In this document: positions 21,114 to 33,027 of the stretch, one piece after another | Layout: the number at the start of each line of letters is the position of its first letter | Numbering within the stretch: the first letter of the stretch is position 1 | Origin: Malus domestica | Taxonomy: Eukaryota > Streptophyta > Magnoliopsida > Rosales > Rosaceae | Length of the DNA stretch: 64,000 nucleotides | Assembly: GCF_042453785.1 (NCBI RefSeq) | Contig: NC_091669.1 | Span: forward strand, 14,801,001-14,865,000 | Direction of reading: 5' to 3' | Program-made: the position numbers and the translations under genes | Notes under the pieces: model-generated | Seen by the model: the letters and a program-made list of their open reading frames with translations, nothing else | Database searches by the model: none | What the model was told of the DNA's origin: nothing

Positions 21114-22197
21114 ATGTCTTCATGGAAGCTCATTGAAGATGTTACGTTGTGTGAATGTTGGGTTCACACTACTCATGACCCGATTACGAGTAATGAGATG
21201 GATAAACGAGAAATGTGGAGTAAAATTACGAAAGCGTTTTGTGATGTACATGGAAAAGACGCCATAACTAGTCAAGGTCTTCAAGGTCGTTGGAAAAAAA
21301 CTCAACGCATCCTTTACTTGTTGGAAAAACGTCATCTCTCATGCTTCTAGTAACCTCCGTAGTGGGACAAGTTTAGCGGATTAGGTGATAATATTTTTAT
21401 TTATTTATACTCATTCCACCCACATCAATATTTTGATTTAGTTAATTTCGTATGTAATTTTTATGTTATTTCTTATGTAATTTTTATATGCATTCCACCC
21501 GCATCAAAATTTTAATTTATTTAATTTCTTATGTAATTTTTCTTTAATTTCTTATGTCATTTTTATGTAATTTATATGTTTTCCACCCGTATCAATATTT
21601 TGAATTTATTCATTTGTGTTACACCCACATTTTTTAACACTATCTTATCCCACATTTTTATAGACATTACAAGCTCAAGCATTCTACAATTCAAAGAACT
21701 AGAACAAATCATTCACCAGATGGGAATGTTGGCAAATTGTCAAAGATTGCCCTAAATACAAAATTGTGGCAACCGGTCCAGAAGTTGTCATGCACGGTAT
21801 GGGTCTACATAGTTATCCAGAACCAGACATGGCCGAACAAGAAGCCAACACATTTCAAGACACGGAAGGGACGCCTGAACAAGTGCCCGAGACCCAACCG
21901 ACTCATCAGTCCCTCAGGCCTCAAGGTAAAAAGGCATCAAAGAAAAAAGGTAGTTCTTCCAAAAATGACTACACTAAATATATGGAGGAACTTACTCGCC
22001 AAGGTGAAATGAACATGGCACGGGAAAAGGCTAGAGATGAGGAAAAAGTTACTGCTTTGGCAGCAATAATAGCAGCTACTGAGGCCCGTGATGCGGCGGT
22101 TGAGAGACAAAGAGAAGTAGTTAATCGAGAGAACGAGCTGGTTAGAGAAGCACTTCATCGAGAAAATGAAATGCTTAGAGAAGAAAGGATAGCTTAA
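21114..22197 (+). pseudogene. Harbinger ORF1, SANT/Myb-like DNA-binding protein, broken
   Basis: Exon 1 starts at 21114 (MSSWKLIEDVTLCECW) and encodes a trihelix/SANT-like segment with conserved Trp residues and LQGRWKKTQ. A frame change occurs near 21340: the family-like HASSNLRSGTSLAD reads in another frame. A GT-AG intron of about 21385-21664 is followed by an exon with ECWQIVKDCPKYK and a Glu/Arg-rich coiled coil ending at 22197. One stop lies near 21700. ORF1 proteins partner the transposase in binding and nuclear entry; plants often annotate them as NAM-associated or 'glutathione S-transferase T3-like'. The organisation supports Harbinger ORF1; function is lost. Confidence 0.8.
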
Positions 22198-22575
22198 GCA
22201 GATCGTGACACTATGAGCAAGTCTCTAGTAGGACTGTCTCCGAATTCTAAATATTTTTGTGCATCGGAAAAAAGAGATGTCATATGAATGAGGCGTGCAA
22301 GAGATGCGGAAACAAGTCAAGGGGGTTCTAGCTACACAAGTCATGGCAACCAAGATCCTAGCACCACATATCCTAACTCAAGAGACTTTGTATAATTTTT
22401 ATGTAATTTCTTATTTTTTTAGAATTTTATTTTATTTCTTATGTAATTTTTATGTTTTTTTTTTTTTTGAACTTTATTTAATTTCTTATGTAATTTTTAT
22501 GTTATTTCTTTTTTTCTTTTGAACTTTATTTAATTTCTTATGTAATTTCTCATGTAATTTTTATGTCATTTCTTA

Positions 22576-22783
22576 TTACATAAACTCACCAAATAAGATT
22601 ACATAAACTCACCAAATAAACTTAAAAACAAAACACACAACATAGAATTACATAAACTCACCAAATAAGATTACATAAACTCACCAAATAAACTTAAAAA
22701 CAAAACACACTACATAGAATTACATAAACTCACCAAATAAACTTAAAAATAAAACACACTACATAGAATTACATAAACTTTAA
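22576..22783. repeat. Short tandem repeats between the two Harbinger genes
   Basis: ATTACATAAACTCACCAAAT recurs five times, alternating with CTTAAAAA-type spacers that contain AAAACACAC, in a compound period. It sits between the convergent gene ends. Confidence 0.85.
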
Positions 22784-22821
22784 AAAAAAATACAATTTAT
22801 TCTTCAACCACAAGCCTCATT

Positions 22822-24098
22822 TTAATTATCTTCGCCTTCATGCAATTCCCGCTGGTGCTCAATCAAGTCATTCTGGCAGGTTACGTGCCAGTATGGCTCT
22901 TGCACATCAGCATACCGCTGAACGATCAATTCATTGTAACGTCCATCGCGTTCCAATGGCTCGTGTTGCACTGGATCTTCGGTCCGGTCATGAGCACAGT
23001 AGATACGTGTTCTTGAGTTGTTCATCGGATCCGGCTCATATTCATCAACGGCATCATAATCATACTCATCTTCAACAATCATGTTGGGGAGAATAATACA
23101 CGTCATCATGATGGATCGAAGAGCCTCGACATCAAACATTCTAGCTGCAGCCCTGACAATCGCCCAACGAGCTTTTAGGATACCAAAACAACGCTCGACA
23201 TCCTTCCTACACCCTTCTTGACATTTTGCGAAGTGTTTTTCCTTTTCAGTCTGTGGATGTGGCACTGTTTTGACAAATGTTGACCACCTTGGGTAAATGC
23301 CATCTGCAAGGTAGTATGATCCCTCGTATTGGGTAACATTAACCCAATATGTGCATCTCGGCGATTTTCCTTGCAGCAGTTCGTCGAACACTGGGGATTG
23401 GGCAAGGACATTTATGTCATTCTGAGCTCCTGGAACACCAAAAAAAGCATGCCAAATCCATGTATCAAATGAAGCCACCGCTTCCAAAATGATGTTTTTG
23501 GCTCATTTTCTATCACCATATGCTCATTGCCACGCATTTGGACAGTTTTTCCAAGTCCAGTGCATGCAGTCGATGCTTCCAATCATGCCAGGGAACCCTC
23601 GCATCTCATCCTTCCTCAGAAGCCTTCTCATGTCCCTTGGCGTGGGTGTTCGAAGGTATTCTTTGGTGTAGAGGGCTTCAATTGTAGAGCAAAATCGCAT
23701 CAAGGACTCCAGAACAGTAGTTTTTCCCATCATCGCGATCTCACCCACTTGATTTTGTCGAACAAATTTCGTTGCATTCTAAAACGACGTCTAAAAATAT
23801 GATCAGGGAATATGCTATTAGGAATAAAATAATCTTCCAATAGATCATTACCTCGTTTTTCCCTTTTTCTATCGAGGTTTGCAGCACGTCTTGGTTTGGC
23901 TATCTAACATATGGCTTCCATGACACGGCGAGAATGTGAGGCCTTCTACCTTCTATGGTGATCATCCTCATCCTCCTCCATGAAGAAAGCCTCATCTCCA
24001 CCTCCACCTTCCTCGAGATTGGCCAATTCTGCATGTTGTGCCAACAACATTTTCTGTTGCTCCTGCAACTATTTATACACTCTTCTTGAAGAAGACAT
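22822..24098 (-). pseudogene. Harbinger DDE transposase, broken
   Basis: Reads leftward from the ATG at 24098 (MSSSRRVYK). The DDE_Tnp_4-type core is clear: GSIDCMHW (first Asp), PGAQNDINVL (second Asp) and DVERCFGILKARW (Glu). Breaks: TAG codons early in the leader, a missing segment plus frame change near 23750 where about 50 residues of the family are absent, and two TGA codons near 23500-23525 where related proteins have Gly-like codons. All three acidic residues remain, so decay is moderate. Confidence 0.88.
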
Positions 24099-24225
24099 TG
24101 TAATAAGAACTCAAGATTTGAAAACGATGAACAAAGATTCTGAGCTAAAAAGAAGGATTGAGCTTGGTGTGAGGATGGATGTAGGGATGTAGGTTTTATA
24201 TGGACAAAAAAAGAAAGGGTGAGGT

Positions 24226-24560
24226 TCTGGACAATGCCACGTGGCACTACGTGATTGGTTGAAAATCTTATCGAAATCTTGGCTAAATTATTGTAACCCG
24301 GAAGTGACACGTGGTGTGTTGGGATTGGTCAAAAATCCTATCGGAAATCTATCCACAAAATAGTACGTTCGGATAATGACACGTGGCATGACGTGATTGG
24401 TTGAAAATCTTATCGAAATCTTGACTAAATTATTGTAAAACGGAAGTGACACGTGGCGTGTCAGGATTGGTTGAAAATCTTAGCGAAAATCTATTCACAA
24501 AATAGTACGTTTAGATAATGACACATGGCGTTACAAGATTGGTTACAAATCCTATCCGAA
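24226..24560. repeat. Right subterminal tandem repeats of the Harbinger element
   Basis: About five units of a ~67-bp motif, pairing into a ~137-bp higher period. Each has GACACGTGGC or GCCACGTGGC, then GATTGGTTGAAAAT and AAATC(T)T. Several copies of the G-box CACGTG are thus arrayed just upstream of the transposase start. Confidence 0.85.
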
Positions 24561-25010
24561 ATTAAAACTATTTTATTTTTTTATTCTTTCAGAAAAAATT
24601 TAAAAATATTTTAAATGAGCTGGGTGCCAGTGCATTTTGTAGGGGTGGAGATCGTTTGTGCCAGCGCATTTTTTCACTGGGTGCCAACGCATTTTTTTAG
24701 GGATGGAGATGCATTGGCCTATTACTGTTCATTTGAGACTGTTACTGTTCACTGGAGTGGATAAATGGGTTGGGTGCTGACACAAAGTCCTTAGGGGTGG
24801 ACTTGCTCTGAGAAAAGAAAAATGTTAGAAAAACCATGTTTGTAGACTATATTTTATAGATCATAATGTGACAATTGATAGTTGGATCAATCTCCACATC
24901 ATGAGATATACAAAATGTGGTTCTAATTTACGATCTCTTTAGGATTTTTCTTAAAAAAAAAAATTGGGATGTTCTAACTTTGTACTTGAATTCTTTCAAC
25001 ACTAATTAAT

Positions 25011-25394
25011 AGATAGTTGATGAACTTCCATCATGATTTAGTTGATCAACTTTGACTAATTCAAACGGCTATTTATAGTTTTGCTATATTATTTTGGTTG
25101 TCAATTAGCAATTGTACACATGTTATGCATTACTTATTAAAATTTTAATATAAAATTTACAAAAAAATATATAAATTGATCGCTAAAACTTTTTTTTGAC
25201 GATCTTCATACGTATTTTATTCAAGAAGCTGTTTCTGAATAACTATTTTGTGACTAAAAATTTATTTATTTGAAAAAAATGTGGAAGAGAAAAAAGTTGT
25301 GAGGCTTTAAAAGAAAAAAGTACAACTATTTTGTTCATAAAATACTATATTGTCAATAACTTTTATTTTGGTTATTTTTTTGTAGTAAAGTGTA
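25011..25394. other. AT-rich spacer
   Basis: Nothing recognisable beyond AT-rich sequence between the duplicated segment and the MITE at 25395. Confidence 0.5.
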
Positions 25395-25865
25395 GTAATG
25401 ATCCCTTAACTTTAACTCAATTATAGCAATGGTCCCTCAACTAAAAATCAATTAACATTGATCCCTTAATTCATTAAAACGTGCAACTATGATCCCTCAA
25501 CTAAAAATTCATTACTAGTGGACCCTCCACTTTAATCCAACAGGAGAAATTGTCTCTCAACTTTAACCCAATTGAAGCATTGGTTTCTCAACTTTAACTC
25601 AATTGTATCAATGGTCTTGCCAACATAACTTATTTTGACAAAATTTGACAAAGTTGGCTAAAAAGACCATAGCTACAAGTTTTAATGAGTTGAGGACCCC
25701 AATTGTAGCAATGATTATTTCAATATAACTTATTTTGGCAAAATTTTAACAAAGTTGACAAAAATGACCATAGCTACAAATTTTGATGAGTTGATAGACT
25801 AATGGTAATAGATTTTTAGTTGAGGGTTCATTACTCTAATTTGATTAAAGTTAAAAAATCATTGT
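25395..25865. mobile_element. MITE-like inverted-repeat element, ~470 bp
   Basis: Left and right halves carry inverted versions of AATGATCCCTTAACTTTAA and GGTCCCTCAACTAAAAAT. The inner part contains a direct near-duplicate with ACATAACTTATTTTG / ATATAACTTATTTTG. No ORF. The borders are approximate and I found no target-site duplication. Confidence 0.6.
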
Positions 25866-26624
25866 TAAAATTTACTCTTTTTTCTTTAATTTTGGTGACA
25901 GGATTAATTTGATGTGTTCACCATTTTTTGATTGATAAGAAAGATTTTGTTAATAGATAAATTAAATAAAAAACATCGGAAATATGTAAGACGCACCCAA
26001 AAATTGTAAGTCGACGAGTTTTATATTAATTTATTTCCTATATCTTTAGAGTAAATATATTTTTGTATAAAAAACATTAAATTTGTAAATATGTTCATCA
26101 TCATAATTCAAACTTATAATTAGACATTTTTAAGAGTTGGTCCACATATAAATTTATTTTTATTTTATTTAAGAAAAAAAAAACAACCAATGACAAACCT
26201 CGATTATCTATCATTTTTAAAAATCGAAAATACTCGCATAGGCATTGCGGTCCCCGCAGTCCCCCCTTGACCACAACTTTGACTTTTACACCAGAAATTT
26301 ACTTCCTTCCCGTCGCTTATATCCAAAAAGTAATCAGGAAAAATTTCAATCCAAAAAAAGAAAAAGTAATTTGAAAACAGTTGGAGAGCAGTCCAAGAGA
26401 GCAGTCCAACTTTTGTTCAAATTTCTTTATTTTGTTTCTCAGAAATGGATTATGCATCCAAAATCATTGATAAAATAATAATTACAAAAAAAATAGATTT
26501 TTGATGGAAGAATAATTTTGGCTTACAACAAATTACACAGAGTCAGGATCATAAATCGCCAGAAATTAACCCTATTTAATATAATAAATCTAAACCGAAT
26601 TAGAATTGTGAGCCGATTTAATCT
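25866..26624. other. 3' flank of the JAZ gene
   Basis: AT-rich intergenic DNA with no supported gene. The part next to 26625 should include the JAZ 3' UTR. Confidence 0.5.
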
Positions 26625-27342
26625 CTAGAGGCTGAGTTCAAGCTGCTTTGAACTTTGCCCTTCTGCCCTCGAACTCGTTTGCTCGTCACTTTTGGCAGGA
26701 GAAGATGCTCTCTGGTTGTTCAGTTGATATGGTGCTACTGCTGTCACCCTGAAAAATTTAAGTAACCCAATTGGGAGACTATTTAGCTATGCCTCGCTTC
26801 AATTCGTTTTTTACTAAAAAAAAAGGTTCAGAAAATATATAAGTAATTTACCTTTCTTTTCTCTTGGCCAAGAACTTGTGTAGTGAAGCTCTTCTGGCCT
26901 GGGTTGGCACCTTAATTTCCTGAGATTTATTTTCAGCGACAACATTCGACTGATTCTCAGAACCCAATTTCTTCACAAATCCAGCAGAAATCTTGGAGCT
27001 TCCAGTTGTAGCCAAACCCATGATTTCCTTTGCCTTCTCAGCCTGCAGATCATTGAAAACCAGCACCTGCCCACCATAAAAAATAGTCATCTGGGCAGCA
27101 GATCCAGGCTGCTGATCTCCCAAAGCCGCTTCTGGGTATTTGGTGAACTGCGGAAGCAAATCGATGCTGGGTTTTGACGACGGAGTCTGAGCCGTCTGAT
27201 CAACTGAGTTCGAAGCAGCAGCCTCCATGGTCGTCAGCAAGTTCATGGTTGTGGGAGGGATGACTTGAAGGGTTCTCTTCTCCTTCAAGAACTGGCTCAA
27301 GAGGTTGCATGTCTGTGCGAAATTCAACTTCTCAGCTGCCAT
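26625..27342 (-). CDS. TIFY10: JAZ/TIFY10-type jasmonate repressor
   Basis: Exons 27342-26852 and 26748-26625 join in frame to 204 aa. The N-terminal NFAQTCNLLSQFLKEK (7-22) resembles JAZ1/JAZ2. The ZIM/TIFY domain begins near 84 with TIFYGG at 86-91 and runs to about 111. The Jas motif spans about 146-171: PTQARRASLHKF then KRKER and VTAVAPY. The C-terminus ends LELSL, an EAR-like LxLxL. JAZ proteins bind MYC2 and NINJA in the nucleus and are degraded through COI1 on jasmonoyl-isoleucine. The single intron splits the Jas motif after KRKER, the conserved Jas intron; retaining it would stop translation right after Arg164. A G-box lies 258 bp upstream. Subgroup is likely TIFY10, exact orthologue not settled. 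Confidence 0.95.
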
Positions 27343-28283
27343 ATCGGATATCTTTGTGATGAAAACAATTGAGAGAGAAAATTTGATTTAATCTCGGTGA
27401 TGGTTTGCCGAATGGTGGGGAGTGGAGGAGTGGGGAGGAGGGGAATATAAATGGGGAAGTCAAGTAAGGCTGCCTGTGTAGGAATATAGTAAGGATTTTG
27501 TTTTGATTTGTTTATTGGATTTTTCAAGCACGTTTTTTTTGCATTATAAAATTGAGAGGGAAAAGTATGGCAAAAGCATAAGAGGAGATAGGATTCAAAC
27601 ACGTGGAGTCAAGTGGGATGGGATCATAGGAGTGACCTTCTACCTGTCTTTTTACGAAAAAAGCCTTTGAAACTGCATTTCATAATAAAAACAACTTGAA
27701 GCAGACTCTTGAAGAGCCATCCGTGATACGCTCTCATATCATTCTTATGTGGTTGTAAATGAGAAATTTAAAATTCGAATTTTAGTTCAATACTAATTTT
27801 TACATTGTCAAATTTCCGGAGGAGTGGAGGGCTAGATCAATTTCAGGTATATTTAGAAAGAAATTGTTATTGACATTTCAAAAATTTTATTTTGCATTCT
27901 AAATTTTTTATAATTAGAAAGAAAATTACACTTGTGAGGAGTGTAGAATAAGATTGTTGCAGTGTTAATAACTGTTCTCTATTTAGAATGCTTCCAACCG
28001 AATAAAATTACATTTAGTTAACTAAAAGAATTTTAATATTTTTAGTACAGTTAAAATCAATTTTTTACTTGTAAGTGAGATGTATTTCTCTTAGTACTAC
28101 AGTATAGTATTATTTATCTTCACTTATAATTAAAATTCTTACATTCAAGTCTCATCAAAGATAAATTTGAATCACATTATTACATACATATTTATTAAAG
28201 GTAAATATATCATTTATAAAAAAAATAAAATTTTGACAATGAAAAGTCCGTTATTTTACTACAAAACCAGAGCCAAGTTACTA
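27343..28283. other. JAZ promoter and AT-rich upstream region
   Basis: A TATA-like ATTTATATT (minus) lies about 105 bp from the start codon, and a G-box at 27600. Further out the DNA is AT-rich with no gene or bounded repeat. Confidence 0.5.
27600..27605. promoter_or_regulatory. G-box CACGTG in the JAZ promoter
   Basis: CACGTG, 258 bp upstream of the JAZ ATG. MYC2-type bHLH factors bind this site and drive JAZ genes in a negative feedback loop (established for Arabidopsis). Function here is inferred from position. Confidence 0.6.
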
Positions 28284-28291
28284 AATTACAA

Positions 28292-28438
28292 GGGGTGTGA
28301 TATCCACACACCCCATTTTACTTCTCACACACCCTTCTAATTTTCAACCGTCGGATCGGATGAATTGAAGAAGATCAACAGATATAAATTAATAAGGGTG
28401 TGTGAGAAGTAATTTGGGATGTGTGGATAGCACACCCC
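28292..28438. mobile_element. 147-bp hAT-type MITE
   Basis: Ends GGGGTGTG and CACACCCC with inverted arms of about 50 bp (CTTCTCACACACCC and its complement). A perfect 8-bp duplication AATTACAA flanks it (28284-28291, 28439-28446), the size typical of hAT elements. Confidence 0.88.
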
Positions 28439-28446
28439 AATTACAA

Positions 28447-30199
28447 TATAATGGCCCAGTGCCGTTTAAACTTTAGCACGTATAGTATAAAGAATGGCAG
28501 TATTCTGTAGCTGGAGGAATATGTGGGGTACATTGGTCATTTGACAGCTCACAAAAGTTAGGCTTGGACAAGGTTCGGTGGAGACGTAGAGTTGGGTTCA
28601 ACGACCGACTTGTTCGCGGGACCCACGCTTGAAAATGGCAAACACGCGGTGTTCCTCTTGTTTCCTTACATCGTGTCCTCGAGATTCGAGAATTGGGTTC
28701 GCACTTCGCACCCAGCACGTGATGCAAAAGTTTCCATTCAATTCCGGTTGGGCAATTTCGTTTCTTTCATACCACTGGCCATCGCGTTTGCCGCGTGTCC
28801 AATACGACTATATTCGGCGGATGGTCCACGCCTAAAATTGGAAATATTTTAACGTGTCCTAAAAAAAACACAGCTCGATATAATTATGTGTCGCCAAGTA
28901 TATCTCAACGTGGAAAGATTTATTTATTTATTTTTATTATTATTTTTTTTTTCAAAATAGAAAGAGGAAGAAAGTGAGAGAGGACGTAAGTGCGGTGAGA
29001 CGTGGTTATTTATTATTATTTTTTTTAATATTAAAAATATTGTAAAATCACCAGTAGTTTGAGATTTTAAAAAAAAGTAAAATTTGATTTGTGTGAAATT
29101 ACATTACTGTCAAATTTGTTTTTGGCAAAAATCGAATATAAGATCTCTCACTTACAAGTGAAAAAGAATATCACTGGATCATAGTACTAAGTGGCTATTT
29201 ATGTTCACTTATAAGTTATAATTAGAAGGATAAAAGTAATTTTACATGGTTTTGGTTGACAATCAGATTTTATTATTATGTAGTTTAGATAATACAGTAG
29301 TTGTATATTTAAAAAAAATTCACACAACTTATATTATGATACTTAGTATAACAGATCGTGTTCTGGTACACTTTTTTCCCAAGTTGGTAGTGGTTCGTGA
29401 GTGAGTGTTGCGAGGCCTGCATTCACGTGGACAATATGAAATTGTGATTAAAGTGAGATGGAAATTGCTACTTGCATTTAATTAAAGTTTATTTTTTGCA
29501 TGTTTTGAATTGGAATTTTTTTTATTTGTCAAACACGTAAAACTAGTTTATATATCGACCCTATTTTGTGGATATATGGGTTTGCATTTTTTGTACGTAA
29601 AATGACAACGTTTTATTTGTTGGAAAACCTTTATTTCATGTTAGCCAAAGTGATTAGGAACTTGTTTTTGTCTTAGACTTTGTCCAACTCACCATTTAAA
29701 CAAACTTATATATGCATGCCATGCGACATGAGCAAAGTCTATTGGTGGAACATATTAATTAAATCGAGTTAAGCTTCAGTATTACACATGGTAAAATCAT
29801 ACACGACACGATTTTATGAAAACATTAAGCATACTAATCAAGCCTTATAATTTTCGGTCTAGAACGCAATAATAACATGATTTTTAATGAGTTGAATTAG
29901 TATCTTAACTTGGTTTCAACACACAATACAAATATATATATATATATATATATATTATTTTTTGAAACGATACGATATTCATTGATTAAGAGAAACATAC
30001 AAAACTTGAGGATAGTGTGGATAATATGCTTCGATATATATTTTTATTATCTCTTGAAAAGTCACTCATCCTAATATTTCATTGCTTTTGAGTTTGTATC
30101 GTTTTAGGTAACATGTTTGGATATGTTGTGCACATAATACAATTTCAAGAAAATTAAAGTATTATTCTCTGGGTTTTAGTTTAATTGGAACTATGGTTT
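28447..30199. other. AT-rich intergenic DNA
   Basis: A GC-richer island at 28500-28860 has no convincing gene. Around 29120-29200 is a partial match to the SINE family of 42426-42589. An (AT)n run lies at 29935-29957. Nothing else is supported. Confidence 0.5.
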
Positions 30200-32495
30200 T
30201 AAAATTTAAAACTTGACTCACCCCGACCGAGATCAAGGTATGCTGGCCGTCACGTGAGAGTGATGTAGCCATATGCATAGTGCGGAAGCAATAATAATAA
30301 GAAATATATGAATAATTAAAAACCAAACTACTAGAGTACACTACTAAACAGGAGGTGTTAGGAGTAAGATACAAAAGTAAACACTCCTAATCAGAGCATA
30401 TAAAGTCTAGGTGCAGTCTAGTAGGACAAGTACTAATTATACAGTACCATAAGATGTCCTACAATTATTTAGATATGTCAGAACCGCCGAAGTCCTCAAA
30501 GCCACCAACAGCAAGCTTACCTAAAACCTGGAGGGGCGCAAAACAGAAAACGTGAGTGGGTAAAAACAAATGTTTTACAAAACCATTTCATTTATCAACA
30601 TATCTAACCTCTCGCTGTAAAACATGTATAGTTTTTCCTAGAATCAAGATATACGCATATACACAAATATATAAGTAATCATATCACTTCAAATCATGTT
30701 TCACATAATCATCTTCATATGTATGTCATGCCAAGATATAACAGAGTAAGCAATTCAGGTTAGAATAATTTCATAGAAATATAACATGTTAGCCGAAACC
30801 CCTGTGGTAGTCTGTACGGCTGAATTCATAGCTCAACATCCATATAGCCGGAGTCACTACAATGACCTATTCGGCAACATACTACACAAGAGTCGGAACC
30901 AAATGAAAAGGTCTATACGACAATAATGGGTGTAATATAATCATGCTTAACACTACTCTCACATAATAGCTGGGCGATAAATCGCTAGTCACCTACGAGT
31001 TGGAACCACCTAAGATGGTCTATGCGACAAAACTATGCACCTAAATTGGATCCAATATGAGCATATAGTGCGGGAGGTGACATAATAAACAGGCATGTGC
31101 CATAACTCTGGCTAAATCACAATCACCCTAAGTACAGTTTTATGAGTTCAACATTATTCAATCACATATCGCATCATTGATGATTCACATAACCAAACAT
31201 AACTTACCTAAGCTTACCTGAGCATCCACAGCACCACAATTATATATAATGCATCATATACCAATTCATGTACGAATTATAAACTTATATGCATGGCATT
31301 TATGGCATACTTTCATTTAAACACATATTTCTGGGAAAATATTAAGTATATAATATATATTGAAAATCAAAAGCCCATTCACTAGTATGTCGAAGGGTCG
31401 TAGCCCTCGAGTCGCCCTTGAACACGCTCGTCCTCAGGGTAAGTCTCACCTATATGCGAATTAACTATATAAACGTTATTTAAAGCACATAGGCAAAACT
31501 AGCTAATAACTTCTCATACAATGCTCAATTTTGGTATTTGAATATACCACAGTGACCTACACAACCTCAGGATCATCCCCAAATTTTTAGAATAATTTTT
31601 GGACCACCCACACGCTGCCATGCGCAGGCCAAGTCACGGCCAGACGCACCACCCATGTGCGGGCACCTTCCAGGCACGCTGAAGGCGTCAGTTAACACCG
31701 TCAGGAATATTCCATCAAATCCCAACATATACCGTTAGATTCTTAACAGCGTCAGCCAACGCCGTTAGCATATTCCTTCAAAACTGACGGAATATTCTCT
31801 GTCTTCTCTGACGAGTCGCCGATCGCCGATGACTTCACCGGTTTCTGGAAATTTACATAAATCGTCCTAACTTCTTCATTTTTGCACCATTTTCAACATA
31901 ATTTGTACCATTTTAAAGATCTCAACAAGACAAACAAAACTATACTTGCCCCGACCTCCAACTCGTCAAAAATTCGCTGGAAAAAGCCTCGATAATTCTG
32001 GTCAAATTTGAAACTCTTCGTTCTCACGATTCCGACGTCCAATTCCTTTAAACGAAGTACTCCAAGCTTCGTAAGGACCTCCTTAAGCTCCCTACAAACT
32101 TGAAATTCCCTGAAACCAACATATTTACGTCCACATGAACAATGCTAAATTTATGGGTTACGGGTTTTAGGGTTTTTCGAAGCATTCACATCCAACAAAG
32201 GTACCAATGAACTCAGGAGGTTACAATGAGCAAGAATCTTACCTTTAAAGCTTCGATCCGTGCCTGAAATGGAGAGTTCGAAGGTTGTTCGTACAGGAGA
32301 TGAGAGAGCACGGGAGAGAAGAGAGATAATGAGGTTTGTGCGTGTGTGAGTTCCACATAGGTCACCAACCAACCAAGGAAACAACATCTAAGTCTCAATA
32401 TGTCACACATACATACACACTACAATTTCCCCATCCAAGGATAAAACTGTCATTTCACATTGTCGAAAATTAAGTATTCGGGACGGGCTATGACA
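30200..32495 (-). mobile_element. Del/Tekay-like long LTR, minus orientation
   Basis: On the minus strand it starts TGTCATAGCCCGTCCCGAAT at 32495, the conserved start of Del/Tekay-type chromovirus LTRs, and contains a ...CTACGACCCTTCGACATA block near 31385. It shares blocks in opposite orientation with 33028-34570. No gag-pol is attached, so it is a solo or remnant LTR. The left end is approximate and no duplication could be fixed. Confidence 0.65.
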
Positions 32496-33027
32496 AAACT
32501 CACTAGTATTGGCTCATGAACTTTTCACAATGTGGAGTAATGGTTATTTTTAGTCACACCATCACAAATTTCTTTCAAAATAAAATAATTAAAATGGACA
32601 AAAATATAAGAAAATTCTAACAAATTAGTTATAAGAATTATTACCATACATTGTAATAAGTTTAGGAATTAATACTCGATGATGTTTAGTACAGGGACCG
32701 ATACATCCACAGATCATTACTCCAACTACCTTTTATTTAATGAGAAAACAAATAATTCAACTGAGTGAAAAGGATAAATGCGAAATGAAACCATAAAAGT
32801 TACCAATGGTTTGAGTTTATACATTGAGGCATGATAAGTTTAACATGTTTTATATGGGTTTAAATTAATTTCACACAATTTAACTCCAGATAAACATAAA
32901 TACGATAAAACAGGGCGTGTTTACATTTTAAAAAATATATATATATATATATATTATTAAGGAGAAGGAGGGTTAAAAATTAATACAATAATTTATGGCA
33001 GGAGATAGGTAAAAATCTAATACTCTA
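32496..33027. other. Spacer between two opposed LTR copies
   Basis: AT-rich, with an (AT)n run at about 32936-32955. No gene. Confidence 0.5.

Larger units (their letters stand above)
20394..24808. mobile_element. PIF/Harbinger transposon, 4.4 kb, decayed
   Basis: Ends GAGCAAGTCCAC and GTGGACTTGCTC form the terminal inverted repeat. TGA is duplicated on both sides (20391-20393 and 24809-24811), the 3-bp size typical of PIF/Harbinger; the empty site in copy A reads TAA. It carries the two expected genes facing each other: a SANT/Myb-like ORF1 (plus) and a DDE transposase (minus). Both are broken by stops or frameshifts, so it is not autonomous now. Repeats fill both subterminal regions. Confidence 0.92.
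19703..25010 (+). repeat. Old tandem duplication, copy B, split by a transposon
   Basis: Left half is 19703-20393 and right half 24809-25010, separated by the PIF/Harbinger element. Similarity to copy A is diverged but continuous across the insertion, so the transposon came after the duplication. Confidence 0.8.

Noticed and set aside
22576..22783. CRISPR-like repeat-spacer pattern
   Set aside because: Plant DNA within a transposon; repeats and spacers are both repeated and AT-rich, so it is a compound tandem repeat.
28075..28180. Second SINE copy
   Set aside because: Contains CTTGTAAGTGAGATG-like sequence seen in the family but lacks a head, tail and flanking repeats; too weak to list as a feature.
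28592..28852. Overlapping ORFs in a GC-richer island
   Set aside because: Two frames overlap with no family resemblance; the island is short and lacks gene structure.
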